This document shows, in pieces, positions 43,602 through 50,761 of a stretch of DNA of 64,000 bases. A program made the position numbers and the translations under genes. Source of the DNA: Nannocystis exedens. Its GTDB lineage: Bacteria; Myxococcota_A; Polyangia; Nannocystales; Nannocystaceae. Under the pieces are notes generated by a model that saw nothing but the letters and a program-made list of their open reading frames with translations, had not been told where the DNA came from and ran no database searches. The stretch's first letter is position 1; every line of letters starts with the position of its first letter. The DNA lies in contig NZ_NETK01000001.1 of assembly GCF_002343915.1 (NCBI RefSeq), positions 3,916,001-3,980,000 of the forward strand, written 5' to 3'.

Positions 43602-44245
43602 CAAAACCTCACCTCCACCCCGAGACCGGCCGTCGGCCGAATCACCAGAGATCGCGCCCGATGACGCTGACGGACCCCCGCGAGCGCCACGCTCCCGCCC
43701 GCGATCAGCAGCACCCCCGCCGTCACCGCCAGCCCGATCGACAGACCGCGATAGAGCCGGACCTCGTCGCGCAACCCGCCCGTGTCCTGCAGCGGCAGGC
43801 CGAACATCTGCGCGGCCTCGTCGCTCGCCTCGGCCGCCGCGAGCCGATCCTTGCTCTGGCCCAGCGAGTGCCACGAATACAGGCTCCCCGCCGCCGACGC
43901 CGCCGCGCACCCGAGCACCACCAGGCCGCTCTTGATCAGCGGCTTGCCGTCGTCGACCGGGACCGATCCGGGCTCGGGCTCGGGCTCGCGTCGCGCGCCC
44001 TCGGGCCGCTCCGGCGGCGGCTCGACGGACATCGGCTCGCTGCGGGCGAAGCTCGGCGGCGGCCCGGGCGGCGGCAGCGGCATCGGAGGCGGCGGCGCCG
44101 ACCACTCCGGCCCCTCCGCCGACGGCACGTCGATGCGCGAGCGATCGACCGCCGGCGCCGTCGCCTCGGCGGCGAACGGATCGGCCGCCGGGTTCACGCC
44201 GACGACCGCCGCGATCGTCCACTTCAGCCCGAGTGGATACATCAT
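43601..44245 (-). CDS. Proline-rich membrane protein, 214 aa
   Basis: Starts MMYPLGLKWTIAAVVGVNPA; the ATG overlaps the stop of the upstream gene (ATGA). An N-terminal hydrophobic segment may be a signal. Then come a Pro/Glu-rich stretch (APPPPMPLPPPGPPPSF, PEPEPGSVP), a hydrophobic helix (SGLVVLGCAAASAAGSLYSW), a short soluble loop, and a second helix (GLSIGLAVTAGVLLIAGGSV) before a basic tail and a terminal beta strand (SLVIRPTAGLGVEVRF). It resembles the operon-partner membrane proteins of many myxobacterial kinase/effector loci. Family not recognised. Confidence 0.65.
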   Translation of the reverse strand: MMYPLGLKWTIAAVVGVNPAADPFAAEATAPAVDRSRIDVPSAEGPEWSAPPPPMPLPPPGPPPSFARSEPMSVEPPPERPEGARREPEPEPGSVPVDDGKPLIKSGLVVLGCAAASAAGSLYSWHSLGQSKDRLAAAEASDEAAQMFGLPLQDTGGLRDEVRLYRGLSIGLAVTAGVLLIAGGSVALAGVRQRHRARSLVIRPTAGLGVEVRF

Positions 44246-45351
44246 GAACCTGTCTCCGAGGACACATCACGAGCGCAGCGGAACCCGACGTCCGGCAGTC
44301 GCAGCGCGCCGAGCGGCAGCGTCCTCTCGGCGTCGCACAGCTCGGGCGACAAAAAACTCTTGTCGTACGACTGCCAGCTCCCGCCGCACGCGAGCGCCAG
44401 GTCGCCCTTCATCGCGATCTCCCGCGCATTGCCGAACAGGTCCGCCAGGCCGAGGCGCGACGGGAACCGGTCGCGGAACGAGCCGACCGGCGCCAGGCGT
44501 TCGTACTCGTCCCGATGATGAAACACGAACGGAGTCACGCCCGCCGGCTTGCGACACTCCGCGCCGCACAGGTTCATCATCCTTCTTAAAGATTCGCCGA
44601 CGCGCTGGGAGTCCATCTCCATCGCCGCCGCGATCTTGCGCTCGCGCGTCGTCGGCAGCCGCCGCCCCTGCTGCTCGCAAAAACTCTGCGCCTCGGCCGC
44701 CGTGATCATCACCACCGGATAATCACTCCACCGCGGATCGGGCGCCCCCGAGTCACAGTACTGCGCGAACGTCTTGTCGACCTGCTCGTGGACCCCGCCG
44801 CGCCCGCTCGGCGGGCAGGTCAACCCGTAGCGTCCGCGCGACACCTCGTGCACATCGAGGCAAAACGGCTCCTCTCCGCGATAGATCCGCGGGTCCGGCA
44901 CCACCTCGACCATGTCTTCGGGGCACGGCTGCGCCGCCGGAGTCGCCTGCGCCTGCGCCACCTCCGGGTCCCTCTCCCTCGTCGTCATCCCCGACTCGGA
45001 GCTCCGCGGCGACCAGGCATGCATCCCGCGCTCGCCGACCACGACCAGGCCCAGCCCCACCGCGCCGATCAGCAACGCCGGCAGCACTCGCCGCGTCCCT
45101 CGCAGCTCGGCGATCTCTCGCGCCCGCGCCGGCCGCTCGGCCTTCAGCGCCGCCCGCAGCGCCTCGTCGTCGAGCCGGCCGTGCCGCTCGAGCGCCGCCG
45201 CCACCTCGGCCGCGAGGATCTGGTGCGTCGAGTCCCAGCGGATGCTGTCGTGGATCTCCTTGTAATTCAGCATCATGAACCCGCGCAGCTCGTCCTTCTC
45301 GAAGATCGAGCGCAGCAGGTCCGCCATCTTGGCGGTGTCGCGCCGCTTCAT
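44242..45351 (-). CDS. EAD-like domain, TM helix and formylglycine-enzyme (FGE/SUMF1)-like domain
   Basis: 369 aa, starting MKRRDTAKMADLLRSIFEKD; the ATG overlaps the stop of the preceding gene. Residues 10-85 (DLLRSIFEKDELRGFMMLNY, then AAALERHGRLDDEALRAALK AERP) align with the adaptor domain of the CHAT protein at 41849. A transmembrane helix (VLPALLIGAVGLGLVVVGER) follows, then an FGE-sulfatase-type domain: FCLDVHEVSRGRY, YPVVMITAAEAQSFCEQQGR, RLPTTRERKIAAA, LFGNAREIAMKG and a terminal VGFRCARD. The usual catalytic cysteines of formylglycine enzymes are not evident in the right place, so it may be a binding rather than an enzymatic module. Confidence 0.82.
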   Translation of the reverse strand: MKRRDTAKMADLLRSIFEKDELRGFMMLNYKEIHDSIRWDSTHQILAAEVAAALERHGRLDDEALRAALKAERPARAREIAELRGTRRVLPALLIGAVGLGLVVVGERGMHAWSPRSSESGMTTRERDPEVAQAQATPAAQPCPEDMVEVVPDPRIYRGEEPFCLDVHEVSRGRYGLTCPPSGRGGVHEQVDKTFAQYCDSGAPDPRWSDYPVVMITAAEAQSFCEQQGRRLPTTRERKIAAAMEMDSQRVGESLRRMMNLCGAECRKPAGVTPFVFHHRDEYERLAPVGSFRDRFPSRLGLADLFGNAREIAMKGDLALACGGSWQSYDKSFLSPELCDAERTLPLGALRLPDVGFRCARDVSSETGS

Positions 45352-46163
45352 CGCCCCTGGCCCTCCGCGTCGGGCGTCGCGGCGCAGCGGAACCCGACCT
45401 CGGCGCTGCGGGCCTCGCGGGCGTACTGGCGGCCGGCGAAGGCCGCCCGCAGCTCCTCCTCGGCGAACGTCGCGAAGCCGCCCCCGCGCGCCGAGCAGCG
45501 CGGATCGGCCGTCGTGCACGCCACCCACTCCCACACGTTCCCCGCCATGTCGTGGAGCCCCGACGGCGTCGGCGCGTACGAGCCGACGTCGCGCAGCTCG
45601 AGGTAACGGTCGTCGGCCGCCTGCGGCATGTTGAGCCACTCCGCCGTCGGCTTGTGATTGCTCCCCGGATACTTGTAAGCCGCGGTCCCCCCGCGGGCCG
45701 CCCACTTCCACTCGAGGTCCTTCGGCAGCCGCTTGCCGTGGGACTCGCAGAACTCCGCCGCCTCGTCGACCGCCACGCAGTTCATCGGCCGCTGCGGCGC
45801 CCGCTCGCGCCGCGACCACGTGCAGTGCTCCTTGCCGAGCGCCTCCGACGCGCTCACCTGCCCGACTCGCCGCTGCAGCTTGCCGCCGTCGTCCGATTCG
45901 AGCCGCTGCACGTACGCGTGAAACTCCCCCACCGTGACCTCGTGCGTATCGAGGCAGAACGCCGCGATCGGCCGCGACGCGAAGCTCCCGCCCTCGATCA
46001 GCGCCATGCCGGGCCGGCACGGCCCCGGCGCGCTCCGCCGCGCCGGCTTCCCCTTTCGCTCCGGCAGCGGCCGGTTGTACTCGTCACGAAACTCATCGAT
46101 TTCCGGCGGCATCCAGCCCATGGTCAGCGCCCGGAGTACGATCAGCCAGATCGTCATCGGCAT
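45348..46163 (-). CDS. Formylglycine-enzyme (FGE/SUMF1)-like protein
   Basis: 271 aa. A short hydrophobic N-terminus (MPMTIWLIVLRALTMGW) precedes the FGE-sulfatase domain: MALIEGGSFASRPIAAFCLD, THEVTVGEFHAYVQRL, PMNCVAVDEAAEFCESHGKR, LPKDLEWKWAARGG, GLHDMAGNVWEWVACTTADP and the ending VGFRCAA. Genuine FGE oxidises a Cys of sulfatases. Here no sulfatase is near, and this family is often used as a non-catalytic C-type-lectin-like module in bacterial conflict loci. First gene of the four-gene operon; its TGA overlaps the ATG of the next. Confidence 0.88.
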   Translation of the reverse strand: MPMTIWLIVLRALTMGWMPPEIDEFRDEYNRPLPERKGKPARRSAPGPCRPGMALIEGGSFASRPIAAFCLDTHEVTVGEFHAYVQRLESDDGGKLQRRVGQVSASEALGKEHCTWSRRERAPQRPMNCVAVDEAAEFCESHGKRLPKDLEWKWAARGGTAAYKYPGSNHKPTAEWLNMPQAADDRYLELRDVGSYAPTPSGLHDMAGNVWEWVACTTADPRCSARGGGFATFAEEELRAAFAGRQYAREARSAEVGFRCAATPDAEGQGR

Positions 46164-46244
46164 CCCTCCACCAGCGCCCGGACTCTATCACGAGCGCCAG
46201 CGGAGGGAGCAGCGACGATGCCGACCTGGCCCGATGTGCAGTGA

Positions 46245-46448
46245 CTAATGTAGGCGGTGCAGCAGCCAATACGCCCCGCGATTGCTCGAGCGGATCGGCG
46301 GAAACACGTGCCCTTGCCGCAGCGAGATCACTCGCTCCTCCTGCGTCGGGGGCGGCGACGACGTCCCGTCGGTGTATCCGCCGAACCCGTAGACCCCGCT
46401 CGCCACGCACGTCTCACCTGTCTTGAAACGATCACCCACGCTGGCCAT
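46245..46448 (-). CDS. YjzC-like small protein
   Basis: 67 aa, starting MASVGDRFKTGETCVASGVY. The pattern GDRFKTGETCVASGVYGFGG followed by ERVISLRQGHVFPPIRSSNR matches the YjzC family (short, with a Gly-Val-Tyr turn and a late H-x-F-P-P segment). Its function is unknown. The start at 46448 is favoured over 46466 because the core of the family begins there. It lies 81 bp upstream of the FGE-like operon on the same strand and could be its leader gene. Confidence 0.65.
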   Translation of the reverse strand: MASVGDRFKTGETCVASGVYGFGGYTDGTSSPPPTQEERVISLRQGHVFPPIRSSNRGAYWLLHRLH

Positions 46449-47044
46449 TCGGCCCTCCTCTCGCAATCCTGCCTTCGAGGTGCCGACGGCCGTAACGATC
46501 GGTCACCGCCGATCACGCGGCGAGGAGCAGTGTTCACTCACGCGCCGGCGCGTGACGGTTCGGTCCACCCGCGACACGCATTCCGGTTCGGCTCGCTGCG
46601 CCCCGCGCCTTGACAGCCCCTCCGGGTGCGAGTAATGTCGTCTCGGCCCCAGCGATGGGGTCAGCCATGCGTATCTGATCCACGAGTCTTCGAGCACACC
46701 GACGCGGCGCCCTCATCGGGCTCGCCAGCCGCGGTCTGTGTCGATTTCTCCCGCTTCGCGGCCACGACGGCCGATGAGCGGTACGGGTCGCCCATGCGAC
46801 CTTACTTCGACAGGCCGGGGCTTTCGGTACTCGGAGGACGAGGCACCTCGCGCGGGCGCGTGAGCGCTGCGCGAGGCCGCGGAGCGGCGAAACCACCGTC
46901 CGGTGATGCACGCGTCCGCGGGGCTCGTCGTCCGCCGCGCCCGCTGGGGCGCGCGCCGGGCCGCGTCGTCATGTCCCCATTCCCGCCACCGGCGCGCGGG
47001 TTCACCACGTCTGTCCTTCCGGACAGGCTCGTAGGATCGCGACC
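46449..47044. other. ~600-bp gap with no convincing gene; one perfect palindrome
   Basis: Frames here are low-complexity and contradictory on the two strands, so no gene is called. The notable element is TGTCCTTCCGGACA at 47012-47025, a copy of the dispersed palindrome family, lying about 20 bp before the small gene at 47045. An ATGTCCCC half copy lies near 46974. Confidence 0.5.
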
Positions 47045-47296
47045 ATGCCCCGAATCTCCTTTGCTCCCAAGGCCACCCCCGACCTCACCATCCCCGAAGC
47101 GCAGCCCGAGCCGGCCCCCCGGCCCGCGCGCGAGCACAACGGCCCGCTCTCGTGGGTCCTCGGCGGCGCCCCCGTCGCGCGTTCGGGACCCGCTCCTGCC
47201 AAGTCCGAGCGCCGGCGCGAGCCTGCGGCGAGCCGGCAGCCCATGACCAAGGACGTCCGCCGGCGGCGCAGCCCGTCGTCGGGCTTCCGCGGCTGA
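47045..47296 (+). CDS. Small basic hypothetical protein, 83 aa
   Basis: Starts MPRISFAPKATPDLTIPEAQ with AGGAT upstream. Pro/Arg-rich and probably disordered (ARPAREHNGPLSWVLGGAPV, then a basic tail VRRRRSPSSGFRG). There is no membrane segment. It follows a perfect palindrome and is followed by two more copies. Coding status is uncertain because such Pro/Arg-rich frames occur by chance in this base composition. Confidence 0.4.
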   Translation: MPRISFAPKATPDLTIPEAQPEPAPRPAREHNGPLSWVLGGAPVARSGPAPAKSERRREPAASRQPMTKDVRRRRSPSSGFRG

Positions 47297-47354
47297 GCGG
47301 CCGCGACCGCCCGCCTCGTCGTCCGCCCGGGCGGCGAGGCTCATTCATGGCACC

Positions 47355-47422
47355 TGTCTCCGGGGACATGCGCCGTGCCGACCTCGCCGTGGCGAGAATG
47401 GTACGACATGTCCCCGGGGACA
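47355..47422. repeat. Two palindromes of the TGTCC-N4-GGACA family
   Basis: TGTCTCCGGGGACA at 47355-47368 and the perfect TGTCCCCGGGGACA at 47409-47422, 54 bp apart. They lie between the end of the small plus-strand gene and the end of the STAND gene (convergent), in the same kind of position as other copies. Confidence 0.8.
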
Positions 47423-47437
47423 TCCACTGATGCCCCC

Positions 47438-50008
47438 TCACCCGCCGGCCCGCGCCAGCGCGGCCTGCGTCGCCGCCAGCTGCGGGTGCTGCAGCGCCGC
47501 GCGCAGCGTCGCCGCCTGCGCCAGCCATGCCCGCGCCTCCGTCCCGGTCTCCAGCGCGGCCACCCCCGCGAGGTGGAGCGCCTCGGCCAGCCCCCACGCA
47601 TAGCTCGGCCGCGCCTGCGCCGCGCTCAGCGCCTGCGCGGCCGTCTCCTTCACCCCGCTGCCGACCGCCAGCGCGCGCGTCAGCGCCAAATTATTGAAAT
47701 CGACGGCGAACAGGCCGAACCCGCACGTCTCGGCCAGCACCAGGCCGCTGCGGAGCGCCCGCTCCGCGTCGGCGAAGCGCCGCTCGGCCAGGCAGATCTG
47801 CGCCTCCAGGGCGTGGCAGCGCAGCACCACCTCGACCTCGCCGGTCGCGGTCGTCCACGTGCGCGCGTGCATCAGGTGGTCGCTCGCGCGGTCCGGGTCC
47901 GGCTCGTCGCCCGCCAGCGCCAGCGCGCCGAGGATCGTCTCCGCGTGCGCGCGATGGCCGGCCCACCCGAGCTCGTGCAGCCCGGCGAGGTTCGCTTCGA
48001 TCTCCGCCCGCGCCGCCGCCACCCGGCCCAGCCCCAGCGCGTGCTCGGCCGCCCAGAACGAGCGGCGCGCGAACGGCCGGTCCCCCAGCGCGCGCGCCTC
48101 GGCGAAGCACGCGTCGGCCGCCTCGACCCGCCCGAGGTCGTGCAGCACGCGGGCCTTCAGCGCCAGCGCTCGCGCCGCGTCCCCCGGCGCCTCGACGCGG
48201 ATCGCAACTTCGGCCGCCGCCTCGCACAGCTGCAGCGCCTCGCTCAGCGCCCCCGCCAGCCGCTCGGTGTAGGCCAGCGCGCGCAGGCTCGTGGTCAGCC
48301 CCTCGAGGTTGCCGGCCTCGCGCATCCACGTGCCGTGGATCCGGTAGCAGCGGCTCGCCTGCGCCAGGTCGCCGAGCGCCCCCGCGTACAGCCCCCAGTC
48401 GTACACCAGCCGCGCCCGCCGGCCAGCCTCGAGCTGCGTCGTCATCCGCGCCGGGTCGCCGCCCTCCGCGAATTCGCGGACGATCCGGGCCCCGCGGCTC
48501 ATCGCCCCGAGCTGCAGCCCCAGGTGCGAGAACCCCCCCAGGCTGCGGAAGTAGATCGACGCCGCATCGCCCGTTCGGCCCGCGCGCAGCGTGTGGAGCA
48601 GCAGCGCCTCGTACGTGTCGAGCCGCTCGTCCGCGTGCGGTCCCGGGCGATGGACGTCGAGGCGCGCGATCAGGTGCTCGCGCTCGACCTCGTGGATCGC
48701 CGCCGGCGGCGCGGCGAGCAGCGAGCGGAAGTACTCGGCCACGAACGGGTGGGCCGTGTAGCGCCGCGGCGCCGCGCGAGCGACCAGCCCCAGCCGCTCG
48801 AGCCGCGCCAGGATCGGCCCGATCTTCGCCGCGTCGAGCCCCGCCAGCGCCCCCGCGACCGCCCCGCCGGCCGCCGCCAACCGGGCCAACAGCTCGACGT
48901 CCGCCCCCGCCGGAAACAGCGCCAGGCGGGCCACCAGGTCGCGCTCCTCCGGCGCCAGCGCGCGCGCGTACGCGGCCAGCACCGCCAGCAATCGGCGCGC
49001 CTGCACGTCGTCGCGCGCGGCCGGCTCGAGCGCGATCGCCTGCGCCCGCTCGCCGTCGCCGTCGAGGAACGTCCCCGCGTACGACCCGAGCATCGCCACC
49101 GACAGCGCGTGCCCGCCGACGCGCTCCACCAGCGGCCCGAGCGACGCCCCCGCGGTCAGCCCCCAGCGCTCGAGCAGCGTCGAGCCCTCCGCCGGCGACA
49201 GCCCGCCGAGGCGCAGCGTCGTCAGCCCTGCGCCGTCCCACGCCTGCAGGTCGGTCGGCTCGAAGCGCGTCGTCACCACCACGCGCGCCGCCCCGAGCCC
49301 GCGCGCCGCGCTCATCAGCAGCCGTCGCAGCGCCCCGTCGCCGATCCGCCCGTACGTCGAGCCGTCGAGCCCGCTGCCCTGCAGCACCTCGAGCCCGTCG
49401 AGCACCAGCACGTGCGGCGGCCCCGAGGCGAGCGCCTCCTGCAGCGCCTGCGGCCGCCCGCCGGCCGGCACCTCCGCCCCGCCGGTGAAGTACCTCGTCG
49501 CCGCCGCGAAGAACGCCTCCACCCGCGTGTCGTCGTAAAAGCTCCACACGAACAGCCCGCCCGCGAGCGGCCCCTCGCCCAGCCCCGCGACGAAGCGCTC
49601 GACCAGCGCCGTCTTGCCCGCCCCGCCGATCGCCACCACCGCGACCACCCCGCGCGACCGCTCGCGCAGCAGCGCCAGCGCCTCCTCGCGGCCGACGAAG
49701 TGGCGCGCGCGCGGCAGCGTGTGCGCGTGGCCCGGCCGCCAGCCCGCCGGCGCCGCCTCCTGCACCATCGGCCTCCCCGCGACCACCAGCTCGCGCTCCG
49801 CGATCCCCAGCTCGCGGCACATCGCGCCCAGCAGCCGCCGCCGGCTGGCGTTGCGGACCACGAAGCCCTCCGCCGCCTCGTTGACCGCCCCCGACTCGTA
49901 GCGCCGGTACGTGCGGACATCGACCCCGACCGCCGCCGCGGCTGCCTCTTGGGTCAGATTCAGCTCGGTGCGGACCCGCGCGAGCAGCTCGTGGTTGAAG
50001 CGGAGCAC
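47438..50008 (-). CDS. STAND-class ATPase: HTH, NB-ARC/AAA-type ATPase and TPR region
   Basis: 856 aa from GTG 50008. Residues 5-60 are an XRE-like helix-turn-helix (VRTELNLTQEAAAAAVGVDV then RTYRRYESG). The ATPase has Walker A AIGGAGKTALVER (about 126-138), Walker B HVLVLDGLEVL, and sensor/GxP-type elements (ARVVVTTRFEPTDL, LGGLSPAEGSTLLERWGL). After a winged-helix segment (ILARLERLGLVARAAPRRYT, HPFVAEYFRSLL) the C-terminal 400 residues are TPR-like helical repeats. STAND ATPases oligomerise on ligand binding and act as signalling or defence switches. Convergent with the upstream small gene and divergent from the dioxygenase gene by 87 bp. Confidence 0.85.
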   Translation of the reverse strand: MLRFNHELLARVRTELNLTQEAAAAAVGVDVRTYRRYESGAVNEAAEGFVVRNASRRRLLGAMCRELGIAERELVVAGRPMVQEAAPAGWRPGHAHTLPRARHFVGREEALALLRERSRGVVAVVAIGGAGKTALVERFVAGLGEGPLAGGLFVWSFYDDTRVEAFFAAATRYFTGGAEVPAGGRPQALQEALASGPPHVLVLDGLEVLQGSGLDGSTYGRIGDGALRRLLMSAARGLGAARVVVTTRFEPTDLQAWDGAGLTTLRLGGLSPAEGSTLLERWGLTAGASLGPLVERVGGHALSVAMLGSYAGTFLDGDGERAQAIALEPAARDDVQARRLLAVLAAYARALAPEERDLVARLALFPAGADVELLARLAAAGGAVAGALAGLDAAKIGPILARLERLGLVARAAPRRYTAHPFVAEYFRSLLAAPPAAIHEVEREHLIARLDVHRPGPHADERLDTYEALLLHTLRAGRTGDAASIYFRSLGGFSHLGLQLGAMSRGARIVREFAEGGDPARMTTQLEAGRRARLVYDWGLYAGALGDLAQASRCYRIHGTWMREAGNLEGLTTSLRALAYTERLAGALSEALQLCEAAAEVAIRVEAPGDAARALALKARVLHDLGRVEAADACFAEARALGDRPFARRSFWAAEHALGLGRVAAARAEIEANLAGLHELGWAGHRAHAETILGALALAGDEPDPDRASDHLMHARTWTTATGEVEVVLRCHALEAQICLAERRFADAERALRSGLVLAETCGFGLFAVDFNNLALTRALAVGSGVKETAAQALSAAQARPSYAWGLAEALHLAGVAALETGTEARAWLAQAATLRAALQHPQLAATQAALARAGG

Positions 50009-50095
50009 GGCCCGAGCGCCATCGTAGCCGGTCTTGCCCGGTTCTGCCCGGCCGCGATCCTCGTCCTGCAGCCCCTCGGACGCCACCCTGCGGGC

Positions 50096-50671
50096 ATGCC
50101 CACCCCGACCCGCACTCCGCTCATCGCCGACCGCGCCTTCACCGTGCGCGACTTCCTCGCGCCCGACGAGTGCGCCGAGTGGTTGCGCCTCGCCCAGGAC
50201 ATCGGCTTCGAGGCGGCGCCGATCACCACCGCCCGCGGCTTCGTGATGGCCCCGGAGATCCGCAACAACACCCGGGTGATCCTCGACGACGTGGACCGCG
50301 CGCGCGCCCTCTGGCAGCGGCTCGCCCCGTTCGTCCCCGCGCGCCGCCACCATTGGCGGGCCGTCGGCCTCAACGAGCGGTTCCGCCTCTACCGCTACGA
50401 GCCCGGCCAGTACTTCCGCTGGCACCACGACGGCGCCTTCCACCGCGGCCCCCGCGAGCAGAGCCTGCTCACCGTCATGCTCTACCTCGACGCCGACTTC
50501 ACCGGCGGCAGCACCGACTTCGACCACGGCGGCGAGGTCGTCCGCGTCGTCCCCGAGCGCGGCATGCTGCTCGTGTTCGACCACCCCCTCGCCCACCAGG
50601 GCGCCCCCGTGAAGTGCGGCGTCAAGCACGTCCTGCGCACCGACGTCATGTACCGCCGCGATCCCGAGTGA
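50096..50671 (+). CDS. 2OG-Fe(II) oxygenase (prolyl-4-hydroxylase type)
   Basis: 191 aa, starting MPTPTRTPLIADRAFTVRDF. The jelly-roll metal site is visible: His110-x-Asp112 in YFRWHHDGAF, distal His167 in DHPLAHQGAPV, and a basic residue for 2-oxoglutarate near KHVLRTDVMY. Strand motifs LLTVMLYLDADFTGGSTDF and GMLLVFDHPL are typical of the P4Hc group. It uses O2 and 2-oxoglutarate to hydroxylate a substrate that cannot be predicted (often a protein side chain). It is soluble and divergent from the STAND gene. Confidence 0.9.
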   Translation: MPTPTRTPLIADRAFTVRDFLAPDECAEWLRLAQDIGFEAAPITTARGFVMAPEIRNNTRVILDDVDRARALWQRLAPFVPARRHHWRAVGLNERFRLYRYEPGQYFRWHHDGAFHRGPREQSLLTVMLYLDADFTGGSTDFDHGGEVVRVVPERGMLLVFDHPLAHQGAPVKCGVKHVLRTDVMYRRDPE

Positions 50672-50761
50672 CCCTTGAGACATGGCCCTTCGGGCATGTC
50701 CATTCACACATGCCCTGTCAAGCATGCCCCTTCGAACATGCCCCCAATTTTTTGAAAGAAT
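50672..50761. terminator. Hairpin repeats between convergent genes
   Basis: Inverted repeat at 50679-50700: arms GACAT/ATGTC around an inner stem GCCC-TTC-GGGC. Related CATGCCC-type copies follow at about 50709-50741, and a TTTTTTGAAAG run at 50750-50759. It lies between the converging dioxygenase and antiporter genes. This fits a bidirectional terminator built from the dispersed palindrome family. Confidence 0.6.

Noticed and set aside
46626..47246. 206-codon plus-strand frame
   Set aside because: Low-complexity Arg/Pro/Gly composition and conflict with the small gene at 47045; no domain pattern.
47375..50095. Long plus-strand frame opposite the STAND gene
   Set aside because: Arg/Pro/Gln-rich antisense frame; the only real plus-strand protein in it is the dioxygenase from 50096.
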